A stretch of 64,000 nt of DNA from FEN-1219 sp963744305 (lineage in GTDB: Bacteria; Pseudomonadota; Gammaproteobacteria; Steroidobacterales; Rariloculaceae). The translations under genes and the position numbers were made by a program. The stretch spans positions 1 to 64,000 of the forward strand of contig CAVUTF010000027.1 of assembly GCA_963744305.1 (NCBI GenBank), in the 5' to 3' direction. Below, in pieces: positions 46,955 through 54,281 of the stretch (position 1 is its first letter; every line of letters starts with the position of its first letter). Under the pieces are notes generated by a model, which was not told the DNA's origin, did no database searches, and worked only from the letters and a program-made list of their open reading frames with translations.

Positions 46955-47173
46955 ATGGCCGTAAACCTATCAGAGCTGCTACAGCTCCCCGTCGAGGAGC
47001 GGTTGAAATTGGTGGAGGCCCTTTGGGAGAGCATCGCCGAGTTTCCCGAAGCACTAAAGCTCACGCCAGCGCAGAAGCAAGAGCTCGACCGCCGGCTCGC
47101 CGCCTACGAGCGCGACCCTGACGCTGGAGTGCCGTGGCCGGAGCTCAAGGCACGCCTACTCGCCGGTAGATGA
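46955..47173 (+). CDS. Addiction-module antitoxin (TIGR02574 type)
   Basis: A 72-residue antitoxin. VNLSELLQLPVEERLKLVEALWESIAE is the family N-terminus. ALKLTPAQKQELDRRLAAYERDPDAG with VPWPELKARLL is the usual C-terminus that wraps the toxin. It is followed by a ParE-family toxin with a 4-nt overlap (ATGA), the standard order. There is no Shine-Dalgarno; the promoter places the transcript start near the ATG. The frame is intact. This is the only complete example in the window of the antitoxin family whose first 28 residues are reused at 6671 and 23976. Confidence 0.9.
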   Translation: MAVNLSELLQLPVEERLKLVEALWESIAEFPEALKLTPAQKQELDRRLAAYERDPDAGVPWPELKARLLAGR

Positions 47174-47466
47174 CGCACCTCGTTCGCGTCCGCCCCGAGG
47201 CGGAACGCGATGTCGAGCAGGCCTATGAGTGGTACGAGGAGCGGCGTCTCGGTCTCGGACGGGAGTTTCTGGACGAACTCGACGTCGTCTACGAACGGAT
47301 TGCCCGGTTTCCGTTGCTCTACGCGGAAGTGTACCGCGGCTTGCGACGTGCACCGGTGCGAAGGTTTCCGTTAGGCGTGTTCTACTTCTTCAACGAGAAG
47401 GAAATCCTCGTCGTGGCCGTCGCGCACGCGTCGCGGCGTGCTCGCGTCTGGCGTTCTCGACACTGA
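47170..47466 (+). CDS. ParE/RelE-family toxin
   Basis: A 98-residue toxin of the ParE/RelE superfamily. It has RVRPEAERDVEQAYEWYEERRLGLGREFLDELD (the two N-terminal helices), YERIARFPLLYAEVYRGLRRAPVRRFPLGVFYFF and the last strand EILVVAVAHASR with the family AV.H..R. Members inhibit gyrase (ParE) or cleave mRNA (RelE); sequence alone does not decide, but pairing with a TIGR02574 antitoxin is typical of ParE-like members. The frame is intact and translation is coupled to the antitoxin. Confidence 0.9.
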   Translation: MTHLVRVRPEAERDVEQAYEWYEERRLGLGREFLDELDVVYERIARFPLLYAEVYRGLRRAPVRRFPLGVFYFFNEKEILVVAVAHASRRARVWRSRH

Positions 47467-47530
47467 TCGGCTGACGCCGCGTTATCGCACCGACGTGCGG
47501 CAAGCCAAAGTCGGCGAATGGGTCGGCCAG
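47467..47530 (+). pseudogene. Internal fragment of PQQ dehydrogenase
   Basis: Bases 47470-47525 encode TPRYRTDVRQAKVGEWVG, matching the segment near 46212-46262 of the dehydrogenase (TPRYREDVLRAKVGEWVD). Only about 55 bp remain, lying between the toxin stop and the promoter of the DUF1640 cassette. Confidence 0.7.
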
Positions 47531-47550
47531 CGCGTGACGCGCTCTGTTCC

Positions 47551-47581
47551 TTGACAGCGCGCTTTGCGCGACGTTTATCAT
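47551..47581 (+). promoter_or_regulatory. Leaderless-type promoter of DUF1640 cassette, copy 4
   Basis: TTGACA at 47551-47556, a 19-nt spacer, then TATCAT at 47576-47581. The in-frame ATG codons are at 47583 and 47589, the second after a 7-nt gap. Confidence 0.6.
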
Positions 47582-47582
47582 C

Positions 47583-47876
47583 ATGTCGATGAAAGCCGAG
47601 GCGCTCGAGGTCCTCGAAAAAGCCGACGTGGCGCCGGCACAGGCGCGCGCGATTGTCCGAGCGATCGAAATCGAGCTATCGGGTGCAAAAGACACGCTCG
47701 CGACGAAGCACGACGTATTGCTGTTGCGCCAAGAGATGGCGGAAATGCGCGGCGAGCTCCGAGCCGAGATTCATGCAAGCGCGAGCGGCATCACGCGCCA
47801 GATGTACGGCGCGCTGCTGGGACAGATGGCGGTGCTGCACGGGTTCGCGTATTTCTTTGCGACTGACGTTCGCTGA
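47583..47876 (+). CDS. DUF1640/CCDC90-like coiled-coil membrane protein, copy 4
   Basis: An intact 97-residue protein (95 from the second ATG at 47589). The order is an N-terminal helix pair (AEALEVLEKADVAPAQARAI), a coiled coil (DTLATKHDVLLLRQEMAEMR then GELRAEIHASASGI) and a C-terminal membrane helix (YGALLGQMAVLHGFAYFFA). The histidine in the membrane helix is Leu in other copies. It is followed 24 nt later by Uma2. DUF1640 relatives in eukaryotes modulate mitochondrial transport complexes; the bacterial function is unknown. Confidence 0.8.
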   Translation: MSMKAEALEVLEKADVAPAQARAIVRAIEIELSGAKDTLATKHDVLLLRQEMAEMRGELRAEIHASASGITRQMYGALLGQMAVLHGFAYFFATDVR

Positions 47877-47900
47877 GTCAATCGCGGGTAGCGCTGCGCA

Positions 47901-48455
47901 ATGACCACGAAGCCTTTGAAGAAGGGCGCGACGTACGATGATCTTCGGGACGTCCCCGACCACTACGTCGCCGAGATGTTCGATGGCGAGCTCTACGCGA
48001 CGCCGCGGCCTGCGCTGCCGCACGCTCATGCCGCAACGGTGCTCGGAGGCAAGCTGGTCAGCTCATTTCACCGCAACGGTCCGGGCGGGTGGGTGATCCT
48101 CGACGAGCCGGAGCTGCACTTCGGCAACGACGTGCTCGTGCCCGACCTCGCCGGCTGGCGCCGCGAGCGAGTCCCCACATTGCCTGCGGACGCATATATG
48201 ACGCTGGCGCCCGATTGGATCTGCGAGGTGCTGTCGGCGTCCACCGAGACGCTCGATCGCGGCACGAAGCTGCGCATTTACGCACGCGAAGGCGTGTCTC
48301 ATGCCTGGCTCGTCGATCCACTGCGGCGAACGCTCGAAGTGCTGGGGCTCGAGTCGGGGAGCTGGAATCAGCTCGACGCGCACGAGGGCAACGTGAAAGT
48401 CCGCGCGCCGCCGTTCGATGCAATCGAGCTCGAGCTCGGCGCGCTCTGGATCTGA
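47901..48455 (+). CDS. Uma2-family endonuclease-like protein, cassette type
   Basis: An intact 184-residue Uma2 protein, nearly identical to 5344 and 38596. It begins with TTKPLKKGATYDDLRDVPDHY. ELHFGNDVLVPDLAGWRRE carries the catalytic Asp, and WICEVLSASTETLDRGTKLRIYAREGVSHAWLVD carries the Glu and Lys. The C-terminus is ELELGALWI. It is the reference copy for the frameshift in 5344. It lies between a DUF1640 gene and a second, unrelated Uma2 gene, making the only tandem Uma2 arrangement in the window. Confidence 0.88.
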   Translation: MTTKPLKKGATYDDLRDVPDHYVAEMFDGELYATPRPALPHAHAATVLGGKLVSSFHRNGPGGWVILDEPELHFGNDVLVPDLAGWRRERVPTLPADAYMTLAPDWICEVLSASTETLDRGTKLRIYAREGVSHAWLVDPLRRTLEVLGLESGSWNQLDAHEGNVKVRAPPFDAIELELGALWI

Positions 48456-48586
48456 AGGCCGTGTCAGCGGGGCGCCCGAGCCCGCGCCGCATTTCGATTC
48501 GACTTCCGAGCATTCGCGTCTTGCAGCAACGCATCGGCGGCGCCTAAGCTTGAATCAATCCCCTCGGACGAGCGATCGGTTCCGAC

Positions 48587-49120
48587 ATGAACGCAACCAT
48601 CGTCAAACAACACGCAGCCGCTCGGTTGTCGCCGGCGGAGTTGCGAGGTCGTTGGCAGCGGATGCTGCACGACCCGATGCTTGCCGACATTCCGGGCAAG
48701 CTCGAGCTCACCGAGAAGGGCACGATCGAGTTGAGTCCGCCGAGCACTCGTCACAGCATTCTTCAAGCGTTCGTCACGGGTGCGCTGCAGAGGTTGCGGC
48801 CCGACGGCACCACCTTCACCGAGTGCGCCGTCGAGACGGACATCGGCGTCCGCGTGCCCGACGTGGCGTGGGCATCGCCCGACTTCATGAGCCGATACGG
48901 CACGACGAGCCCGTTACCGCGTGCGCCGGAGCTCTGTATTGAGGTGCTGTCGCCGTCGAACTCCGAGCCCGAGATGCAACAGAAGACGGCGGCGTATCTT
49001 GCAGCAGGCGCGATCGAGGTCTGGCTCGTCAAGGAGGATGGCACGGTCGAGATGCTGAACGAGCGCGGTCAGGTCGCGGCGAGCGCGCTCGGAATCGCCA
49101 TCGACGCGCTGCCGCGCTGA
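48587..49120 (+). CDS. Uma2-family endonuclease-like protein (fourth subfamily)
   Basis: An intact 177-residue protein. The Uma2 core has GKLELTEKGTIELSPPSTRHSILQAFV, TDIGVRVPDVAWAS with the catalytic Asp, LCIEVLSPSNSEPEMQQKTAAYLAAGAIEVWLVKEDG with Glu and Lys, and a short C-terminus. The N-terminal 30 residues (LSPAELRGRWQRMLHDPML) are typical of this subfamily. No Shine-Dalgarno is visible. It lies 21 nt before a glutathione S-transferase gene with which it may be co-transcribed by chance. Confidence 0.85.
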   Translation: MNATIVKQHAAARLSPAELRGRWQRMLHDPMLADIPGKLELTEKGTIELSPPSTRHSILQAFVTGALQRLRPDGTTFTECAVETDIGVRVPDVAWASPDFMSRYGTTSPLPRAPELCIEVLSPSNSEPEMQQKTAAYLAAGAIEVWLVKEDGTVEMLNERGQVAASALGIAIDALPR

Positions 49121-49141
49121 GCGGTTGGAGGCCGCGCATCA

Positions 49142-49756
49142 ATGACCGACATCGTTCTCTATCGCAATCCGCTCTCGGGCCACGCGCACCGCGTGGAGCT
49201 CTTCTTGTCGCTGCTTCAGATCCCCGCTCGGCTCGTCGACGTTGATCTTCGCGCCGGCGCGCACAAAACGCCCGAGTTCCTGAGCAAGAACCCTTTCGGC
49301 CAAGTCCCCGTCATGGAAGACGGCGACGTCACGCTCGCCGACAGCAACGCGATTCTCGTCTACCTCGCGCTGCGCTACGACAAGTCCGGCGCTTGGTACC
49401 CGCGCGACGCGCTCGCGGCCGCGCGCGTCCAGCAGTGGCTGTCGGTTGCGGCGGGGCAGCTTGCGACGGGTCCCGCGACCGCGCGTCTCATCAAAGTGTT
49501 CGGCCGCGGGCTCGACCACGGGCGGGCCGTGTGGGTCGCGGAGCAGCTCTTCGCGGTAATGGAGCAGGCGCTCGCTGCGCAGGCGTTCTTGACCGGCGCA
49601 ACGCCCACGATCGCCGACGTCGCGATGTACACCTACACGGCGCACGCGCCGGAAGGCGGCGTGATGCTCGAGCCGCACGGCAACATCCGCGCGTGGCTCG
49701 CGCGCATCGAGGCACTGCCCGGGTTCGTGCCGATGCGGCGATCCGCGCCGGGCTGA
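49142..49756 (+). CDS. Glutathione S-transferase family protein
   Basis: An intact 204-residue GST. The thioredoxin-like N-terminal domain has IVLYRNPLSGHAHRVELFLSLL (Ser in the active-site turn), NPFGQVPVMEDGDVTLADSNAILVYLA with the cis-Pro and the glutathione-binding DSNAI. The all-helical C-terminal domain follows (AARVQQWLSVAAGQL, FLTGATPTIADVAMYTY, the conserved Asp N-cap). It conjugates or reduces electrophiles with glutathione in the cytoplasm. Length is typical (about 205). Confidence 0.9.
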   Translation: MTDIVLYRNPLSGHAHRVELFLSLLQIPARLVDVDLRAGAHKTPEFLSKNPFGQVPVMEDGDVTLADSNAILVYLALRYDKSGAWYPRDALAAARVQQWLSVAAGQLATGPATARLIKVFGRGLDHGRAVWVAEQLFAVMEQALAAQAFLTGATPTIADVAMYTYTAHAPEGGVMLEPHGNIRAWLARIEALPGFVPMRRSAPG

Positions 49757-49884
49757 CGCGCGGCGACTTGGGCTAAAGCGGCCGGAGGCATCGGAGCTCG
49801 AACGCGCGCGAAAAGATCGCCTTAGCGCTTACTTTCTGTCCTTCACGTCTCGCGTCGGCTTCCGCCAGAGTGAAGGAACCCACC

Positions 49885-49913
49885 TTGCACATATACGCAG
49901 ACTACGTATAGTC
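49885..49913 (+). promoter_or_regulatory. Promoter and palindromic operator of RelE/NadS-type operon
   Basis: TTGCAC at 49885-49890, a 16-nt spacer, TATAGT at 49907-49912. The palindrome GACTACGTATAGTC (49900-49913; arms GACTA/TAGTC) covers the -10 box, a good site for repression by the antitoxin. The toxin GTG follows 4 nt later. The same layout recurs at 60832-60860 with one mismatch in the palindrome. Confidence 0.6.
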
Positions 49914-49916
49914 GAC

Positions 49917-50264
49917 GTGAGATACGTTTTCTTTGAAACGCCGCTGTTTACGCGTTTGCTCCCGTCGTACTTCGACGACGAGGAGTATCGCGCGTTGCAG
50001 AACATGTTGATGCGGCGGCCGGCGGAAGGCGATGTAATGCCCGGCACTGGCGGCTTCCGCAAGGTGCGGTGGCGAGATCGCCGGCGGCAAAAGGGCCAAA
50101 GAAGCGGCCTGCGCGTGATCTACTACGTGTTGGTCGCAGACAAGCAGATCTGGTTTTTCACGATTTACGACAAGGACGAGGTCGAGGACCTCACCGCAAA
50201 ACAATGCCGTCTACTAAGAAACGCAATTCACGAGGAGCTAGAAACGCGAAGGGGAAACGCGTGA
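49917..50264 (+). CDS. RelE-like toxin of RelE/NadS-type pair
   Basis: A 115-residue toxin in the RelE/HigB2 group. MRYVFFETPLFTRLLPSYFDDEEYRALQNMLM is the N-terminal strand and helices. GDVMPGTGGFRKVRWRD with GQRSGLRVIYYVLVADKQIWFFTIYDKDEVEDLT is the conserved beta core and ends in the family DE.EDLT. Such toxins cleave mRNA on the ribosome. The toxin comes first and overlaps the antitoxin by 61 nt, unlike the pair at 46955. The start is the GTG at 49917; no Shine-Dalgarno. The frame is intact. Confidence 0.87.
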   Translation: MRYVFFETPLFTRLLPSYFDDEEYRALQNMLMRRPAEGDVMPGTGGFRKVRWRDRRRQKGQRSGLRVIYYVLVADKQIWFFTIYDKDEVEDLTAKQCRLLRNAIHEELETRRGNA

Positions 50265-50585
50265 CGAGAAAGCGCCGTCTCTTCGACGAGTTGATCGAGG
50301 GCGTCGATGCAATGCGGCAGCAGCGCGACGGCAAAATTACCCTTCGTTCGCACGAGGTGCCTGAGCGCTGCGCCGTTGGCAGTCGACGCTCGTGTAATCC
50401 GTGAGACTCGAAAGCAATTGAACGTGTCGCGCGCGGTATTCGCACGCGGGCTGCGCGTGTCGACGCGCACACTCGAGAACTGGGAGCAAGGACGTGCGCA
50501 ACCGAACGCACAGGCGGCTGCGTTGATTTTGATGGTTCGTCGATATCCCGATACGCTGCGCAAGCTCCAGTTGCTTGACGCCTGA
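50204..50585 (+). CDS. NadS-like XRE antitoxin, one frameshift
   Basis: A 126-residue antitoxin as judged from the intact copy at 60887. The basic N-terminus (MPSTKKRNSRGARNAKGKRV) lies in the toxin overlap. RRLFDELIEGVDAMRQQ binds the toxin. VIRETRKQLNVSRAVFARGLRVSTRTLENWEQGRAQPNAQAAALI is the HTH, with the NWEQGR motif of NadS/HigA2. One extra base near 50370 (gctgcgccg against tttgccc) splits the frame between these two parts. If real, the toxin would lack its antitoxin, which argues that it is a sequence error. Confidence 0.83.
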
Positions 50586-50589
50586 ATCG

Positions 50590-50623
50590 CTGGCTCGCCG
50601 AAGCGGAACGGCGGCAAGCCTAA
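50590..50623 (+). pseudogene. C-terminal scrap of ankyrin gene
   Basis: TGGCTCGCCGAAGCGG onward encodes WLAEAERRQA and stop, the last residues of the ankyrin protein at 12493 (WLAEAEQRQA). It starts exactly where the antitoxin cassette homology ends. Confidence 0.7.
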
Positions 50624-51345
50624 CGCTCGATCTTCGCCAAGTGCGTGACCGTCGCGTTCATGCCGCCCTCGACCGCGAACTGAAACTCCACGCGTTGACC
50701 CGGGCTCAAGTCGCGCACATGGTCCGCGTCCGCGAGCTTGAAGCTCATCGTCATCGCGGGCCAGCTCATGCTCGCCACCGGGCCGTGAGCGATCGTGACG
50801 GTTCCCGCCTCGCGATCGATCGACTCGATCGTGCCCTGCGCGCTGTGGTGGGTCGGCTGTGCTTGCGTCGTTCCGGTGGCGCCGTCGCGATACGACTGAT
50901 AGAGCATCGCAGTTCCATCGCGATGAATGAGCAATACGTCGTACGGATCGTGAGCACCGCCGTACACGGGACCGTCCATGCCGGGTGATCCGCGCGGCAT
51001 CGCGGGGACCGACAACCCGATCGCGTCGGGTCGCTCGCCGAGCAGCCGGTGGATCTCTCTCGCGGGCACGTGGCCCTCGATCGCGTAGCCGTCGACGGCG
51101 CCCGTGTGGCATGACCCGAACTGCGTCGGCATGCCGAGCCGGGTGCGCGCGTCGATGTTGCCGCCGTCCTGCGTGGTGACGCTGAAGCCGTTCGCCTGCA
51201 GATGACGGACCCAGTCGTGGCAACAGCTGCAGCCGGGTCCCGTCCAGACCTCCATCGGTCGACCGGCCGCTCGCGCGGCAAGGCCCGGCGTGATGGCGGC
51301 AAAAGCGAGTGTAGCGGTGAGTCGTCTGCGAACGATGTCGGTCAT
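50620..51345 (-). CDS. DUF411-CusF copper-binding fusion protein
   Basis: An intact 241-residue exported protein. The signal peptide (TATLAFAAITPGLAARAAG) is followed by DUF411: MEVWTGPGCSCCHDWVRHL with a CxCC motif, GMPTQFGSCHTGAVDGYAIEGHVPAREI and VYGGAHDPYDVLLIHRDG. From about residue 170 a CusF-like domain has GTIESIDREAGTVTIAHGPV and SMSWPAMTMSFKL, with the Trp and Met ligands for copper(I). It probably sequesters copper in the periplasm. The C-terminal end abuts an ankyrin scrap; a matching scrap of this gene lies at 14124. Confidence 0.88.
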   Translation of the reverse strand: MTDIVRRRLTATLAFAAITPGLAARAAGRPMEVWTGPGCSCCHDWVRHLQANGFSVTTQDGGNIDARTRLGMPTQFGSCHTGAVDGYAIEGHVPAREIHRLLGERPDAIGLSVPAMPRGSPGMDGPVYGGAHDPYDVLLIHRDGTAMLYQSYRDGATGTTQAQPTHHSAQGTIESIDREAGTVTIAHGPVASMSWPAMTMSFKLADADHVRDLSPGQRVEFQFAVEGGMNATVTHLAKIER

Positions 51346-51407
51346 CGCGGTGTTCCTCCACGGATGCGACCGATTGTACGCTCCATCGGCTTCGGACTAG
51401 CGGACCT

Positions 51408-51974
51408 TCATCTACGTTTGCGCCCCGGCTTTGCCGCTGCGCGGCCCGAACGCCGGGCCACTCGGCGCTGCACGTCGTAGACCAACAGCGTATGCCCGGG
51501 AAGCTCGAGCTCCGTCGGGCGAGGCACGAGCTTGATGTGCTCGTTGCATCCGGCCATGACCTTGCGCCCCGCGCCGAGCAGCACGGGAATGATGCCGACC
51601 TCGACGGTATCGACGAGGCCCGCCGCGGCCAAGCTGCCGAAGAGCTCGCCGCCGCCCCAGAGCCAGATGTCCTTGCCCGCTTCCTCGCGCAGCGCTGCGA
51701 TGCGCTCGAGCGCGTCGGCGCCGAGCACGGTGACGCCCTTGTGCTCGCCAGGGCTCAACGTGCGCGACACGACGTACGTCTTGAACGGCGAGACGGGGCC
51801 GCCCGCTTGCTCGTAGCTCTTGCGCCCCATGAGCGCGGTGTCGAATTGGGCGTAGAACGCCTTGAAATAGGCGGCGCCCGCGCTCGGGTCGACCTCGATC
51901 CAGTCGTACTCGCCGTTCGGCCCCGCGATGTAGCCGTCGAGGCTCATCGCGACGGAGTAGCGGATGCGTCTCAT
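51408..51974 (-). CDS. Dihydrofolate reductase-like protein (RibD C-terminal fold)
   Basis: A 188-residue protein of the RibD_C/DHFR-like family. RRIRYSVAMSLDGYIAGPNGEYDWI is the family start. ALMGRKSYEQAGG, TYVVSRTL, DIWLWGGGELFGSLAAAGLVDTVEVGIIPVLLGAG are NADPH-site elements. The tail is basic (RRSGRAAAKPGRKRR). The ATG at 51974 is chosen because GAGGAG lies 4-9 nt upstream. A stand-alone oxidoreductase of unknown substrate. It is divergent from the S9 peptidase gene. Confidence 0.85.
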   Translation of the reverse strand: MRRIRYSVAMSLDGYIAGPNGEYDWIEVDPSAGAAYFKAFYAQFDTALMGRKSYEQAGGPVSPFKTYVVSRTLSPGEHKGVTVLGADALERIAALREEAGKDIWLWGGGELFGSLAAAGLVDTVEVGIIPVLLGAGRKVMAGCNEHIKLVPRPTELELPGHTLLVYDVQRRVARRSGRAAAKPGRKRR

Positions 51975-52151
51975 GCGCTCCTCCTCGTCGAGCGTGCCGC
52001 GCACGCGTCCGGATAGAGTAGATAAGGTGTAATCGCCATCGGTGCGTTCTCCCTGAGCGGACTTTCGAGCAGATTATTCGCTTTTCCATGACATCCGATG
52101 TCATGATTTGGATAGCCCGCAACCCTGTCCAACAACATAGGGAGATGCGCG

Positions 52152-54224
52152 ATGTCCATCCAAATTCGCTTCGCTTGCGCAACACTCATCGCCGCGTCGC
52201 TCGTCGCCTGCGACCGCGACGCCCCTGAAACCACGGCCGCAGGCTCGACCGAGCCCGCAACGGGCGCGCAAGCGCCGCCTGTGCCGCCGCCGCTGCTGCC
52301 GCGCGAGCTTTTGTTCGGCAACCCGGAGCGGATCGCGGGCCAGGTGAGCCCAGACGGCCGATGGCTCGGCTATATCGCCCCGCGCGACGGCGTTCTGAAC
52401 GTCTACGTCGCGCCGAGCGATACGCCGGACGCGGCCAAGCCCGTGACCAACGACCGCCTCCGCGGCATTCGCTTCTTCAACTTCGCGTACACCGGCAATC
52501 ACGTGCTGTACGGGCAGGACGTCGGCGGCGACGAGAACTTTCAGGTGTTCGCCGTCGACCTCACGAGCGGCGCCGAAAAGGAACTGACGCCGAAAGGCGC
52601 ACGCGCGAGCATCGCCGCGCTATCGCCGAAGCACCGGGACGAAGTCATCATCTCGGTCAACGACCGCGATCCGGTCTACTTCGATCTCGTGCGCGTCAAT
52701 CTCGCCACCGGCGAGCAGCATCGCATATTCGAGAACAAGGAGTTCGCCAGCGTCTACGTGGACCGCGACTTTGCGCTGCGCTACGCCGCGAAACAAACGG
52801 CGGACGGCGGGCAGGAGCTATTCGTGCGCGACGGCGACGGCTGGCGCAGTTGGTCCACGATCCCGCAGGAAGACGCTCTAACGACGGGACTCGCAGGAAT
52901 CACAGCGGACGGCAAGACGGTTTACATGCGCGACAGCCGCGACCGCAACACGGGCGCGCTGTTCGCGATCGACGCCGCGACCGGCGAGCGGCGGCTCGTG
53001 CATGAGGATCCGCGCGCGGACGTGGTCGGTGCGATGGTGCATCCCGAGACTGGAGTCGTGCAGGCCGCGCTCGTGATCTATCTTCGTAATGAATGGACGG
53101 TGATCGATCCCGCTGTCGCGGGCGATCTCGAGAAGCTCGAAGCGATCGGCGAAGGCGACGTCAACGTCACATCGCGCACGCTCGCGGACGACAAGTGGGT
53201 CGTCGTGCACACGTCGTCGACCGCGCCGCCGATCTACTACATCTACGACCGCCCGTCGGGCGAAAGCCGGTTCTGGTTCGAGGCGCGGCCCGCGCTCAAA
53301 GGCGCGGTTACGGCGCCGATGCACACGGCCGAAATCAAGAGTCGCGACGGCTTGACGCTCCCTAGCTACTACACGCTACCGCCGGCGAGCGATCCGGACG
53401 GCGACGGCAAGCCGGCGTCGCCCGTGCCGACGGTGCTCTTCGTGCACGGCGGCCCGTGGGGCCGCGACGGCTACGGCTTCAATCCCATGCATCAGTGGCT
53501 CGCGAACCGCGGCTATGCGGTGCTTGCGGTGAACTTCCGCGGCTCGACGAGCTTCGGCAAGGCGTTCACGAACGCCGGCGACCTCGAGTGGGGCCGCAAG
53601 ATGCACGACGATCTGCTCGACGGTGTCGAGTGGGCGGCGCGAGAAGGCATCGCGCAGCGCGACAAGGTCGCGATCATGGGCGGCAGCTACGGCGGCTACG
53701 CGACGCTCGCGGGCATCACGATGACGCCGACCGAGTTCGCGTGCGGCGTCGACATCGTGGGGCCGTCGAATCTCGTGACGCTGCTCTCGACCATCCCGCC
53801 GTACTGGGGACCGATCCGCACGCAGTTCACTTCGCGCGTCGGCGACGACACGACCGAGGAAGGCCGCAAGCTTCTGACCGAGCGCTCGCCGCTCACCTAC
53901 GCGCATCAGATCGAGCGCCCGCTCTTGATCGGCCAAGGCGCGAACGATCCGCGCGTGAAGCAGGCGGAGTCGGATCAGATCGTCGCGGCGATGCAGGAGA
54001 AGAACATCCCGGTGACGTACATCCTGTATCCCGACGAGGGGCACGGCTTCGCGCGGCCGCAAAACAACTTGTCGTTCAACGCGGCGGCGGAGGAGTTCCT
54101 CGCCACGTGCCTCGGCGGGCGCGTGGAGCCCGTCGGTGACGACCTGCGGGATTCGTCGATCACCGTGCCGGCCGGCGGCGAGCTGCTGCCGGCGCTTCAA
54201 GCGGCGCTCGCCGCGCCGCGCTGA
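52152..54224 (+). CDS. S9 family prolyl oligopeptidase-like lipoprotein
   Basis: An intact 690-residue dipeptidyl/acyl-peptidase. The lipobox is SLVAC (Cys about residue 20), then a Pro/Ala linker and a seven-bladed propeller (VSPDGRWLGYIAPRDGVLNVYV, GDENFQVFAVDLTSG). The alpha/beta hydrolase begins near 410: LFVHGGPWGRDGYGFN, NFRGSTSFGKAF, with the nucleophile in GGSYGGYATL. The Asp is in GQGANDPRVKQAE and the His in YPDEGHGFARP. It removes N-terminal dipeptides or oligopeptides in the periplasm, anchored to a membrane. The ATG at 52152 is preceded by GGGAG. The longest clean gene in the window. Confidence 0.92.
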   Translation: MSIQIRFACATLIAASLVACDRDAPETTAAGSTEPATGAQAPPVPPPLLPRELLFGNPERIAGQVSPDGRWLGYIAPRDGVLNVYVAPSDTPDAAKPVTNDRLRGIRFFNFAYTGNHVLYGQDVGGDENFQVFAVDLTSGAEKELTPKGARASIAALSPKHRDEVIISVNDRDPVYFDLVRVNLATGEQHRIFENKEFASVYVDRDFALRYAAKQTADGGQELFVRDGDGWRSWSTIPQEDALTTGLAGITADGKTVYMRDSRDRNTGALFAIDAATGERRLVHEDPRADVVGAMVHPETGVVQAALVIYLRNEWTVIDPAVAGDLEKLEAIGEGDVNVTSRTLADDKWVVVHTSSTAPPIYYIYDRPSGESRFWFEARPALKGAVTAPMHTAEIKSRDGLTLPSYYTLPPASDPDGDGKPASPVPTVLFVHGGPWGRDGYGFNPMHQWLANRGYAVLAVNFRGSTSFGKAFTNAGDLEWGRKMHDDLLDGVEWAAREGIAQRDKVAIMGGSYGGYATLAGITMTPTEFACGVDIVGPSNLVTLLSTIPPYWGPIRTQFTSRVGDDTTEEGRKLLTERSPLTYAHQIERPLLIGQGANDPRVKQAESDQIVAAMQEKNIPVTYILYPDEGHGFARPQNNLSFNAAAEEFLATCLGGRVEPVGDDLRDSSITVPAGGELLPALQAALAAPR

Positions 54225-54281
54225 AGGCTACGCCGACCGACTACTCACGCGCGCGACGCGTGAGCGTGGTGCTGCTGCCGG

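Noticed and set aside
49885..49917. Leaderless start for the RelE-like toxin at 49917
   Set aside because: The gap from TATAGT to GTG is only 4 nt, too short for a transcript to begin at the GTG; another start or -10 would be needed, so I did not group it with the leaderless classes.
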